From Verrucomicrobiia bacterium (GTDB lineage Bacteria; Verrucomicrobiota; Verrucomicrobiia; Opitutales; Cerasicoccaceae): 64,000 nt of DNA. Both the position numbers and the translations under genes were made by a program. This document shows positions 40,690 through 49,398 of the stretch, piece after piece (the first letter of the stretch is position 1; every line of letters starts with the position of its first letter). Location: contig JAUIHT010000005.1 in assembly GCA_030432235.1 (NCBI GenBank), positions 372,001 to 436,000 on the forward strand, written 5' to 3'. Below the pieces are notes generated by a model. The model had not been told where the DNA came from and made no database searches. It worked only from the letters and a program-made list of their open reading frames with translations.

Positions 40690-43305
40690 TTAGAACTCCT
40701 TGGCAACCTCGATATAGAACTGACGACCGAGAATGCTGTACTGAGAGCGGTCGTAGATGTTAAAAATATTAGCCTGTTGAACACTGTACGGAGGCTGCTC
40801 ATTGTTAAGATTATTCACGCCAATGGCTGCTGTCCAACCCTCGTACTCATAAGCGAGTTGCAGATCAAAGGAACTCCAGGACCCTACGTAACGAGTCCCG
40901 ATGGGTTGTCTGGCCGGAGATAAATTGGTTTCCCTGGTGCTACTGATAAAATTCCAGGCCAAGGTCAAAGCCCATCCCTTGTGCTCCCCGGTAGCACTCA
41001 GGCGGGTTTTCCAGCGAGGAATACTCACCCCATTAAGAGCGTCAAACTGCCCCGCGTTTTGACTGTAGGCACCTGCTGGAGTGCTCTGCTCCTTGAACGA
41101 CGCGATGTAGGTCGCCCGACCGCCAAGCGTTATCGAGCCGGCATCCGACTCCAAGGCCCGCCAAGCCCCGTTCATGTCGATACCCTCCACCCTTCGCTTG
41201 CCAAGATTAGCATACCGGGAGCTAATAGAGGTGACGGTGCCACCCGGCCCGAAGGTTACCTGGCTGCCAGCCGGAAGCTCGTTCCCTGCGATTGCCTGAT
41301 CGACCAGGAATTGGGGGCTGGGAAGGCCGATAACATCATTTTGAAGAATTTGCCAGAAGCCGGCCCCGAAAACAAAACTGTCCGTGGGATCGGCTTCAAA
41401 GCCGACACCCCAACTGAGACTCTTTTCCGGGTCGAGCTGGCTGTAACCGCTCTCCCTCACACCAACTACGCCCTGGCCCGTGTCCAAAGGATTGCTGATA
41501 GGCTGATAATTCACCCGGTTTCCCTGATACAATTGTTGCAGCCCGGGAGCGCGATAACCAGTCTCTACATTCCCAGAGAAGGTGACGGGAACGACCTTCG
41601 GACGGGCGGCGATGCGAAAGGCCGGAGTTCCAACCCAACCAAAATCGCTGTAGTACTCGCCACGCCCGGCCAGATTCAGATTCAAAAACTCTACGGTGGA
41701 GGTATTGTTGAGCACCGGAACGCGTGCCTCACCAAACATGCCGAACACCGTCCGGTCACCATTCGTACCTGCCTGGGCGGGAGCCCCCAAGGCCAGCCCC
41801 TGAGCCTTGAGTGAATCCGGAGAGAAATCCAGATACTCGTTGCGAAGTTCAAGTCCGGCAGCGCCAATAATAGGACCCGCGTCAGTCTGAATTAATTCGT
41901 CACTAATAGACCCATTGGTACTGAGTATGCGGTAGGTCCCCTTGTCTATGGTCGTATAATCCAAGCTCGCCAGATTGGGGTTTCCTACATTCAGGCTGCT
42001 GGGCCCGAAGAGATTAATACTCCCAGGATCGGTGCTGAGAATCTGGCTCTGCAGGGCGTTTGCATTGACCAGATGAGTCGCGGTCAGCTTACTGTAATCC
42101 TGAGAAATTCCTACATTCCAATTCCAGTTCAGCGCATCCCGCTCTCCCTGCAAACCACCCTGCCAGGTAAAATTCTGTTCCGTGGTCGTCAGGACGCGAT
42201 CTCCCAGTTCCGAAAATCGCTTCTCCCACAAAACATTCTCCCCAAAGGGATTGTGTGGATTGGTCGCGGGAATGAACAAGAGCGTGGGACCGGCACCCAG
42301 GTCCACCGTTTCACGATCTGCGGCAACGGGGGCGGGAGCCTGGTTCTGCTGCGTCTCCATCCACGTAAAATAACCCGTCATATAAGCCTCCACCGTGGTG
42401 ACGCCATTCACCTTTTGCAGCGGATGGTTAACGTTGGCGTAAAAGGATGCCGTATCGGTTTCCGAAAGCGCTGACATTTCCGGGTAGTAATCGTAAGGCC
42501 GATCAAAACCGCTATAGTCAGCCATGACGTTAGGATCACCGCCGGGGTTTAGTTGAAGGAATCCTCCACTATCAGGCAAAATCAGGGGGGGATTCGCGCT
42601 GGTGGAACGAAAATCAGCAAAACCAAACCGGGTAAAGTTCGCCGTTTCCGTCAAATTACGATCTTTCGACAACACGTTATCTTCATGCTCATAGCTGGCC
42701 ATGACCGTAATACTGGTCTCGTCCACCTTACCTCCCGCGATACCTCCGATCGTGTAGGAATTCTGATTGTCCGCATAGCCGTAATAACCGTAGAGTTTTG
42801 CGCCCTCGTAGTCCCGCAAGCTTAGTATATTGATGACGCCGGCGATGGCATCGGAGCCGTAGGTGGCTGCGGCACCCTGATTTAGAATATCAATCTGGTT
42901 AACAGCTAAAAACGGCAAGGTCGCAATGTTCACCGCGTCGTTGTCGGTCTGCGCACCTGCACTGTAGGCCAAACGCTGCCCATTGAACAGGACCAGGGTC
43001 GCATTCGCGGGCAAGCCACGCAGAGCCACAAATTGCTCGGCCGCACTGGACAGGCCGCTCTGCCGCCCCTGCAAATTACCTGGACCAGTTATAGCCGGCG
43101 ACAACCGGATGATCTCTGCCAAGTTTTGGCGTCCACTCTGAAAAATGTCCTTCTCGTCGAAGGTTTGTATCTGGGTAGCGGTGAATTCAGGCTCAGCTAT
43201 ATACGAGCCGGTTTCCGCAACAAAAGGTTCCAATTCAGGCAATGCTTGCGCATGGGCAATATGCCCTATCCCTACTAGTAATAAAAAATGGATGGCGGTT
43301 TTCAT
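40690..43305 (-). CDS. TonB-dependent outer-membrane receptor
   Basis: About 871 residues. The start at 43305 (MKTAIHFLLLVGIGHIAHA) gives a signal peptide; an ATG 14 codons earlier is less likely. The plug domain (about 35-165) has QTFDEKDIFQSGRQNLAEII, VALRGLPANATLVLFNGQRL (80-100 region) and NQGAAATYGSDAIAGVINI. A 22-strand-type barrel follows, ending in RQFYIEVAKEF with the terminal Phe required for assembly. No SusD partner or STN signalling domain is present. It takes up a siderophore, metal complex, vitamin or glycan through TonB. It converges on the YcaO gene with 12 bases between, which raises the possibility that it imports the modified peptide. That link is inferred from position only. 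Confidence 0.85.
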   Translation of the reverse strand: MKTAIHFLLLVGIGHIAHAQALPELEPFVAETGSYIAEPEFTATQIQTFDEKDIFQSGRQNLAEIIRLSPAITGPGNLQGRQSGLSSAAEQFVALRGLPANATLVLFNGQRLAYSAGAQTDNDAVNIATLPFLAVNQIDILNQGAAATYGSDAIAGVINILSLRDYEGAKLYGYYGYADNQNSYTIGGIAGGKVDETSITVMASYEHEDNVLSKDRNLTETANFTRFGFADFRSTSANPPLILPDSGGFLQLNPGGDPNVMADYSGFDRPYDYYPEMSALSETDTASFYANVNHPLQKVNGVTTVEAYMTGYFTWMETQQNQAPAPVAADRETVDLGAGPTLLFIPATNPHNPFGENVLWEKRFSELGDRVLTTTEQNFTWQGGLQGERDALNWNWNVGISQDYSKLTATHLVNANALQSQILSTDPGSINLFGPSSLNVGNPNLASLDYTTIDKGTYRILSTNGSISDELIQTDAGPIIGAAGLELRNEYLDFSPDSLKAQGLALGAPAQAGTNGDRTVFGMFGEARVPVLNNTSTVEFLNLNLAGRGEYYSDFGWVGTPAFRIAARPKVVPVTFSGNVETGYRAPGLQQLYQGNRVNYQPISNPLDTGQGVVGVRESGYSQLDPEKSLSWGVGFEADPTDSFVFGAGFWQILQNDVIGLPSPQFLVDQAIAGNELPAGSQVTFGPGGTVTSISSRYANLGKRRVEGIDMNGAWRALESDAGSITLGGRATYIASFKEQSTPAGAYSQNAGQFDALNGVSIPRWKTRLSATGEHKGWALTLAWNFISSTRETNLSPARQPIGTRYVGSWSSFDLQLAYEYEGWTAAIGVNNLNNEQPPYSVQQANIFNIYDRSQYSILGRQFYIEVAKEF

Positions 43306-43874
43306 ACTCTTAGTGAAATTTATCGAGGCCAGACACCGCTTTGACAACTCATTTTCAGTAAGGCATTCGTAATGTTCGAGTTGGAAAAGTATAGTACGTA
43401 TTCTTAATTCACACAGAGATTGAATGTTTCAGTCATATACTAAATCTTTTTCCTGTCCCATTTTAAAATTCATAATATACTGAACATAATACACTTATAA
43501 CCAAAAACGAGCAAACATGAACGTTATCCCTAACCTTTGGCATGGGGGCATCCATAGGCACTGACAATCAAATGCTTATAGTTCAAATAAGATAGAGAAA
43601 CATAGCGCAACGGTAGTTCAACGAGGCTTGACCAACACCCGCTGACGGCAATTGCCTAGTAGTTTGTATGGCGTTATTAGCTTACCCAAATACCCATGGA
43701 GGCGCTCAAGCGGCCTCCCACATAATAGGTGCCGGACGCTTCGAGGCGAATGCCAAGGTCCCACATGGCTGCTCAATACCCACGAGTCGTAGAGCGCTTG
43801 AAAACACATAATGGACAAATCACGCAGAGAGTAGTGGACAAGGCTGTGTGTAGGTCCCTAATGTCGTCAGGTTT
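43306..43874. other. Intergenic region between the TonB receptor and the ABC transporter
   Basis: 569 bases with no gene I can support. ACAACTCATTTTCAGT at 43345-43360 is nearly repeated at 29350-29365, upstream of a PEP-CTERM gene. A small hairpin (GGAGGC, loop, GCCTCC) lies near 43699-43719. Short open frames near 43618-43870 show no family resemblance. The last ~150 bases presumably hold the promoter of the solute-binding protein gene. Confidence 0.4.
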
Positions 43875-45347
43875 ATGAAAAAGCTTTTCTGCATCTTGTT
43901 AGCCATCCTCCTCGCCTGGTCCCTCTCGGTCTACTTGCTGCAGCCCGAGCACCAGACGGGGAAGCCGGTTATCTACTGGGTAACCGACAACAACCCGGCC
44001 CGGGTCCTGCAGATTGAGCGTTTTCACGAATGGCTGAGAGAAAACAACTATCCGGACATTGAACTGCGGCTCGATACCTCCAATGCGGACCTCTCCAAGA
44101 AAATCATCCAGGGAGTTTCCGGAGTGGCTTCGGACATCATCGATCTCAACCCCGATACCGCAGCTTTTTTTGTAAAAATGGGGCTTCTGCACAGTCTTGA
44201 TGAGGAAGCCAGCGCAATGGACTTCGGAACAGACAAGACCTATGCCTCACTGCGCGAGAGCCTCATTGTTAATGACAAGCAGTATATTTACCCCTGTAAT
44301 GTGTCTGTTGCTTCCCTGGTAGTAAACCGTGCCAACTTTGAGCGCATTGGCATGCCCCCGCCACCGGAGCGCTGGACTATTGAAGAGTTCGAGGCTATCG
44401 GCAAAGAATACGTCAAACGTGCCAATGACGGCTTGGAGCGCCAAGTCAATTTCTTCTCTCAATCCCCTTCGCGCATACCCTTGCTGCGCAGCATGGGCGA
44501 TAGCTACTTTAACGAGACCCTGACGCGCTGCACCCTGGATGAGAGCTCCTACGCTGATGTTCTTAGTTTGCTCTACAAGTGGACCTATGAGGACCACCTT
44601 CTACCAAGCGAGGCAGACTTGGCTTCGGCTTCAACGGATTCCGGTTACGGCGGCCAATCCCTTCAGCTCCTAAACAACGGCAACTACGGCATGGCCTATA
44701 TTGGCCGTTATGCCATTATCCAGCTCAGGCAATTTGGAGAACTGGACCTGGATGTCAGCGAAGTCCCTAATGGCGGTTTCCCCAATAGCCTGATCACCAC
44801 GCGGGCAGCCGGCATTTACTCGGGGTCGAAACATCCGGAGCTGGCGGCATACTTCTTAAAGTTTCTGGCGTCTGAGGACTACAGTGAATTGATTGTGATC
44901 GATGGAGATGCCTTGCCCCCCAACCCGCATTCAACCCAAACGGAAGCCTTTCTGCGACCATCCAAGTACCGGAATGAGCATGATTTCCACGAGCCTTTTC
45001 CACGCTTCGCCGAGAGCATAGCAATTCCGCAAAGCATCAGCCCTTTTGTCTTGCCGCAGACGGTAATGCGCACTGAAAAAGACGCCTACGAGGCCTGCAT
45101 GGCAGGCCTATTAACCCCTCAGGAAGCGGCGCAGCAAACTGCGGAACGCATCAATGAAGAAATCGACCGAACATTGAAAGAGCACCCAACCCTACAGGCC
45201 GAGTATGACCGGCGCGTGAAACTCCAAGAGCAGATCGACGAACGCAAAGCGGCCGGCCAGCCGATTCCGGAAGCGTGGATATTCAATCCGTTCTACAAAG
45301 CCTACTACAAAGCAACAGGTCAGTTGGAGGGGGTGAAAGATGTCTGA
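43875..45347 (+). CDS. Extracellular solute-binding protein of a sugar ABC importer
   Basis: The 490-residue protein has a hydrophobic N terminus (about 1-24) that may stay as a membrane anchor rather than be cleaved. It then has the family-1 binding-protein pattern: ASDIIDLNPDTAAFFVKMG near 76-95, INDKQYIYPCNVS-like stretches (VNDKQYIYPCNVSVASLVVN) and GNYGMAYIGRYAI near 271-283. The C-terminal ~90 residues (after LLTPQEAAQQTAERINEEID) are a helical extension longer than usual. It overlaps the first permease gene by 8 bases. Substrate unknown, probably an oligosaccharide. Confidence 0.85.
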   Translation: MKKLFCILLAILLAWSLSVYLLQPEHQTGKPVIYWVTDNNPARVLQIERFHEWLRENNYPDIELRLDTSNADLSKKIIQGVSGVASDIIDLNPDTAAFFVKMGLLHSLDEEASAMDFGTDKTYASLRESLIVNDKQYIYPCNVSVASLVVNRANFERIGMPPPPERWTIEEFEAIGKEYVKRANDGLERQVNFFSQSPSRIPLLRSMGDSYFNETLTRCTLDESSYADVLSLLYKWTYEDHLLPSEADLASASTDSGYGGQSLQLLNNGNYGMAYIGRYAIIQLRQFGELDLDVSEVPNGGFPNSLITTRAAGIYSGSKHPELAAYFLKFLASEDYSELIVIDGDALPPNPHSTQTEAFLRPSKYRNEHDFHEPFPRFAESIAIPQSISPFVLPQTVMRTEKDAYEACMAGLLTPQEAAQQTAERINEEIDRTLKEHPTLQAEYDRRVKLQEQIDERKAAGQPIPEAWIFNPFYKAYYKATGQLEGVKDV

Positions 45348-46827
45348 TAAAGTAGAGGCACGTAAGCTCGCGCGAGGTCTGGCCTACCTGGCGCCAAACA
45401 TTCTTGGGTTCCTGGCTTTCGTGTTGTTCCCGTTGCTATTCAGCCTGTACATGGCTTTCAGCAACTGGGATCTGACGCTGCACAACATGTTCAAGGATGA
45501 GACCGTCCGCTGGGTGGGCCTGGACAACTTCATCCGGCTGTTCCGGGACGATAACTTCTGGCGGTTTTTGGGCAACACGCTCTTTTTCATGATGGGTATT
45601 CCCTTCTCCATCGCCGGAAGCCTGATTTTCGCCATCCTGCTCAACCAGGACCTGGGAGGTAAAAGCTGGCGCATGCGCAAGTTTATCCTGGCAGGTGCGG
45701 TACTGGTGACAGCCTGCCTGCTGCTGACAGCGCTCGGTATGGGTGCAACCGCCTTTACCCTCGTGCTTATCGGGTTGTTTGGGCTGATTCTGGTGGGCGG
45801 ATCTCTGGGTGGAAACACCATTTATCGCACCCTTTTCTACACGCCGCACTTCACCGCCGGCGTTGCCACTTTCATCCTGTGGAAAAAGCTGTACAGTCCA
45901 CACACCGGCCCCATCAATCAGGCACTCACCCCCGTTCTCGACGGCGTGACTTCGGCGGTGCTCTTGCTTCCCTCTTGGCTCGGTGAGGTACTTCAATGGC
46001 TCCTGTTGGTTATCGCCTCACTGTTGCTAACCTGGAGTATCCGTCGGCTCAGGCGCGTCTGGGTGGACGGCGAGGCCGGCGCGGCAACGCTGTGGAGCAG
46101 CTTCGTGGTAACGTCATTGCCCCTGGTGTGCGCGTTGTTCTGGCTGCCCGGCATTGCTGAAAAAAGCGTGGCTGGCCTGGTGCTTCTGGCCGGTCTGGGT
46201 TGGCTTGCCTTTCAGGTTAAAAGCGCGGAGCGTCTGGAGCGGCCGGTCTCCGGCAAGGGCTTTGGCAGTAACTTCATGCTGGCGGCCGGCATCATGGTAG
46301 TCAGCTTTGTTTGCATCGGCCTGGCTCTGGTGACGGACAACCTCTATGTCATGGCCGCCACCGACGGGGGCCTTGCTCCACCGGAGTGGTTGACCGACTA
46401 TCACTGGGCCAAGCCCGCGCTGATGATCATGGCGCTGTGGGCCGCTGTCGGCTCCAACAACATGATCCTCTACCTCGCCGGCATGTCCGGCATCCCCGAG
46501 GAGCTTTATGAAGCCGCCTCCATCGACGGAGCCGGGCCCTTCGCCAAGTTTTGGAATGTCACCTGGCCGCAGTTGGCGCCGGTCACCTTCTTCATCGTCG
46601 TCATGAGCGTCATCCACGGCCTGCAAGGCGGCTTTGAGATGGCCCGCACCATGACGAGGGGCGGACCCGCCGGGGCCACCACCACCCTGAGCTACTTTGT
46701 CTACACCGAAGGCTTCGAAACCGGTCGGCTAGGCTTTGCCTCCGCGGTGTCCTGGGCGCTCTTCGCCCTGGTCTTCGTGGTCACCATTATCAACACCCGT
46801 TTCGGCAGCCGCTATGTCAATGATTAG
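45340..46827 (+). CDS. Sugar ABC transporter permease (MalF/UgpA-like), long form
   Basis: The 495-residue protein is much longer than the usual ~300. After the N-terminal AYLAPNILGFLAFVLFPLLF and the first permease helices there is an additional hydrophobic block (about residues 100-330) of extra helices. The ABC coupling loop EELYEAASIDGAGPFAKFWNV near 386-406 (the EAA motif) precedes the final helices. The first gene of the permease pair overlaps the solute-binding gene and the second permease gene. No ATP-binding subunit is in the cluster, so a shared ATPase elsewhere is presumably used. Confidence 0.88.
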   Translation: MSDKVEARKLARGLAYLAPNILGFLAFVLFPLLFSLYMAFSNWDLTLHNMFKDETVRWVGLDNFIRLFRDDNFWRFLGNTLFFMMGIPFSIAGSLIFAILLNQDLGGKSWRMRKFILAGAVLVTACLLLTALGMGATAFTLVLIGLFGLILVGGSLGGNTIYRTLFYTPHFTAGVATFILWKKLYSPHTGPINQALTPVLDGVTSAVLLLPSWLGEVLQWLLLVIASLLLTWSIRRLRRVWVDGEAGAATLWSSFVVTSLPLVCALFWLPGIAEKSVAGLVLLAGLGWLAFQVKSAERLERPVSGKGFGSNFMLAAGIMVVSFVCIGLALVTDNLYVMAATDGGLAPPEWLTDYHWAKPALMIMALWAAVGSNNMILYLAGMSGIPEELYEAASIDGAGPFAKFWNVTWPQLAPVTFFIVVMSVIHGLQGGFEMARTMTRGGPAGATTTLSYFVYTEGFETGRLGFASAVSWALFALVFVVTIINTRFGSRYVND

Positions 46828-47653
46828 CCCACACGAATCACGCAGCCTGCGACGCATGGGTGTGCTCCACCTGGCCCTCGCCATCGTGGCCATGACGCTG
46901 ACCCTGCCCTTCGTCTGGATGGTGCTGACTAGCCTCAAGCCTCTGGCCGAGGTCGGCCTGGAGTCATGGCTACCCACCCAATGGCATTGGAGTAACTACA
47001 AGGAGGTTTTCGAAGTCATCCCCTTCGCCACCTTTTACCACAACAGTCTCTTTGTGGCCTGCTGGGTGACCTTTTTGCAGGTCTTTACCAGCTCGCTGGC
47101 GGCCTTCAGCTTCTCGCGACTGGATTGGCCGGGGCGCGATCGCGTCTTCCTGCTCTACCTCGGCACCATGATGCTGCCCGGGCTGGTCATGATGATCCCC
47201 AATTACCAAATCATGATCAAGCTCAACCTCGTCGACAGTTTCCCGGGCTTGATTTTGCCGGCGGCCTTCAGCGCCTTCGGCACCTTTCTAATCCGGCAGT
47301 TCATGCTCAGCATCCCCAAGTCGCTCGACGAGGCCGCCTACCTCGACGGGGCCAGTTCCTGGCAACTGTTCTGGCACGTCATCCTGCCGCTCAGCCGCCC
47401 CGGCATCGTCACACTGACTATCTTCACCTTCATGAGCAACTACAACGCCTTCTTCTGGCCCCTGGTCATGCTCAAGAGTGAATCGAAGTACACCCTGCCG
47501 ATTGGCCTACTCTTCTTCGACTCCTCACGCGGACAATCCACCCACCTGCTCATGGCCGCCGTCACCATGTCCGTCATTCCCATGATCATCGTCTTTGTCC
47601 TCCTCCAAAAACAGTTTATCCGCGGCATCGCCGCCGGTGCGGTCAAGGGGTAG
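46814..47653 (+). CDS. Sugar ABC transporter permease (MalG/UgpE-like)
   Basis: The 279-residue protein has six membrane helices and the EAA loop SLDEAAYLDGASSWQLFWHV near 167-186, the contact to the ATPase. The start at 46814 overlaps the first permease by 14 bases; an earlier in-frame codon would lie deep inside that gene. It pairs with the preceding permease and solute-binding protein to import a sugar. A convergent esterase gene follows. Confidence 0.88.
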   Translation: MSMISPHESRSLRRMGVLHLALAIVAMTLTLPFVWMVLTSLKPLAEVGLESWLPTQWHWSNYKEVFEVIPFATFYHNSLFVACWVTFLQVFTSSLAAFSFSRLDWPGRDRVFLLYLGTMMLPGLVMMIPNYQIMIKLNLVDSFPGLILPAAFSAFGTFLIRQFMLSIPKSLDEAAYLDGASSWQLFWHVILPLSRPGIVTLTIFTFMSNYNAFFWPLVMLKSESKYTLPIGLLFFDSSRGQSTHLLMAAVTMSVIPMIIVFVLLQKQFIRGIAAGAVKG

Positions 47654-47679
47654 CGGGTGATTCTTATATACCGATAAGC

Positions 47680-48540
47680 TTATGGCCTCTGCTCACCTTG
47701 CTCCAATAGCAGCCCTTGCTCCTTAAGGAATTCCTCGGTGCGGGCCATGGTTTGATCTCGGATTGGCTGCTTCATGTAAAAGCCGTGGTCACCGCCTTCG
47801 CTGGTGACGAGTACGCAAGTGTCGCCGTTGGCCTGCGCTTTTTCGGTGAAGGCGACCGGACCGGCATAAGGAACGGTTCGGTCACCCGTGCCATGAAAAA
47901 TGATCGTTGGCATCAGGCCAGGCTGTAGGCGATGTAGCGGGGAATAGGCTTCCCAGTTCTCCCTAAGTTTACCATAGCCGAAACCTTGACGAGAGGTGTC
48001 GATGACAGGATTGAACAGCACTAGCGCCGCCGGACGGTAGTCCTCTGGAGCATTGGCTCCGCCCTGGTCGTCAAAGAGGGCAAGCCCTGCTGCCAGGTGC
48101 GCGCCAGCAGATCCACCGCAGGCGATGATGCGGGCAGGGTCGATATTCAATTCCTGGGCGTGGGCGTGAAGATAGCGCATGCCGTCCTGTGCATCGGCGA
48201 CCGCATCGATGACGCCAACCGGGGGAACGGCATCCTTATCATAGAGACGGTACTCCAGGCAGGCTACAGTCAGGCCCATATCCCTCAGGGGTCTCGCGAG
48301 AAAGTAGTATGCCTGGGGGCTGCCCTTGACCCAACCGCCGCCGTGGATAAGCAGCACGCACGCGCTTGGGGCTCTGAGCTGGTCGTTGGTGGGTTCAAAG
48401 ATATGCAGGAATAGCTCTCGGCCATTCACTTCCTTATAAGGAAGGATGCGTGTCGGAGAGGTCTGAGCCTGCAGCAGGCCGCAAACACCTATCAGGCCGA
48501 ACAGCAGGAGCGGCATTATGAGAAGTCTGGAAAGGGACAT
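47680..48540 (-). CDS. Secreted alpha/beta hydrolase, BD-FAE/esterase-lipase type
   Basis: About 286 residues with a signal peptide (to roughly residue 25, GLLQA). The oxyanion motif LLIHGGGWVKGSP (HGGGW) is near 62-74 and the nucleophile Ser is in ACGGSAGAHLA near 141-151. The Asp region is FHGTGDRTVPY near 217-227, and the His is in EGGDHGFYMKQ. These features fit esterases of the acetyl-xylan/feruloyl-esterase-like group that de-acylate polysaccharides. It converges on the sugar transporter genes, so it may help to process the transporter's substrate. The start at 48540 (MSLSRLL) is preferred to 48561. Confidence 0.82.
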   Translation of the reverse strand: MSLSRLLIMPLLLFGLIGVCGLLQAQTSPTRILPYKEVNGRELFLHIFEPTNDQLRAPSACVLLIHGGGWVKGSPQAYYFLARPLRDMGLTVACLEYRLYDKDAVPPVGVIDAVADAQDGMRYLHAHAQELNIDPARIIACGGSAGAHLAAGLALFDDQGGANAPEDYRPAALVLFNPVIDTSRQGFGYGKLRENWEAYSPLHRLQPGLMPTIIFHGTGDRTVPYAGPVAFTEKAQANGDTCVLVTSEGGDHGFYMKQPIRDQTMARTEEFLKEQGLLLEQGEQRP

Positions 48541-48844
48541 TGCGTTACGATGGGGAAGCACCGGGCTTCGGGCTGTACCGGAAACACGCTCGCATGTTGT
48601 TCCGGTTGGACTTCATCCACTATAATGAGACGCTGCCGCAGTGTCTATAGCCCCTATTGATATTGCTTTCACTATCCTGACGCCAAGCCCGGCACATTGT
48701 AACTGTGATGGCCGATGAACAATTTCCCATGCGTGTGTAACGGGCTGCGATGCCCATCCTGTCAACGCTAGCAATGGCGCAAGTGTAAGTGTTGGCTTGC
48801 GATTGGCCTAAATCACTCTCATGCCTGTAGTCGAATAACGCCCT
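48541..48844. other. Intergenic region before tRNA-Arg
   Basis: 304 bases with no supported gene. It must contain the promoter of the minus-strand esterase and that of the tRNA. No repeat element or clear palindrome was found. Confidence 0.4.
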
Positions 48845-48919
48845 GTCCCTGTAGTTCAATGGATAGAACCGCGGTTTCCTAAACCGTTAATCCGAGTTCG
48901 AGTCTCGGCGGGGGCACCA
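48845..48919 (+). tRNA. tRNA-Arg (anticodon CCU)
   Basis: A 75-base cloverleaf with CCA encoded. Acceptor GTCCCTG pairs with CGGGGGC (with wobble pairs), D arm TAGTTCAATGGATAGA, anticodon loop TTCCTAA with CCT at 48878-48880, and T arm CCGAG-TTCGAGT-CTCGG. CCU reads the rare Arg codon AGG. tRNA-Arg genes are frequent integration sites, but no integrase lies beside it. Confidence 0.92.
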
Positions 48920-48937
48920 CTCTGAAGTGGCCTTTTT
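48917..48937 (+). terminator. Terminator after tRNA-Arg
   Basis: CCACT-CTGA-AGTGG followed by CC and TTTTT. The stem starts inside the CCA end of the tRNA. Confidence 0.65.
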
Positions 48938-49268
48938 AAGCTGCAAACAGCTATTCGGCCGGACTGGGAGGGCTTTATTCACGGTCTCATCGGCACCCGT
49001 GAATTTCAGATGAGCCACATTGAATCACGCTACTTGGAAAGTATCATCAGCGTGCACATTAGGTCGTCCACTATCGATGGCAGTATGAAAATAGTGATTT
49101 GTCGCTGTTTGAGCTTCGTGTTCCCTCGCAAAATTAATTTTCAAGTAGGTTTTTATCCCCAAGGTTACGCTCACCTGTAATTTCGTAAGAGATTTACTAT
49201 CAAGGAACAGTTTGGGTTTTCTCAGGTTTGAACCCTAAAAAACTATGCGACGAACGAATGCCCGATGA

Positions 49269-49333
49269 TGCAATTTAATGCAATTTTAGTTGACGGACGC
49301 CCTTTCATTGCCCATTTGTTGCATTAAATTGCA
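49269..49333. promoter_or_regulatory. Paired inverted sites upstream of the GH81 gene
   Basis: TGCAATTTAATGCAA (49269-49283) and its exact reverse complement TTGCATTAAATTGCA (49319-49333) are 35 bases apart and end 65 bases before the start codon. TTGACG lies between them (49290-49295). TGCAWWWWAATGCAA-like sites could hold a repressor that loops or covers the promoter. The rest of the 48938-49398 gap holds no supported gene. Confidence 0.55.
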
Positions 49334-49398
49334 CTATTAGTGCATTGATTTAAGCAAGTCTTAGCCCTTCACCCCGAATACTAAATCACAGCCTAACT

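Noticed and set aside
39388-43305. Methanobactin (copper chelator) locus
   Set aside because: No MbnB/MbnC-type genes are present; only the general logic of metal binding and TonB uptake is shared.
40690-43305. SusC/SusD-type glycan uptake locus
   Set aside because: No SusD-like lipoprotein gene is adjacent and the receptor lacks the SusC N-terminal extension.
43345-43360. Fur box upstream of the TonB receptor
   Set aside because: Only one half-site matches the consensus well.
43618-43818. A 66-codon minus-strand frame in the gap before the ABC transporter
   Set aside because: No family resemblance, no ribosome-binding site and no coding-like composition.
48845-48919. tRNA-Arg as the attachment site of a genomic island
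   Set aside because: No integrase, no repeated tRNA 3' end downstream within the window and no abrupt compositional break.
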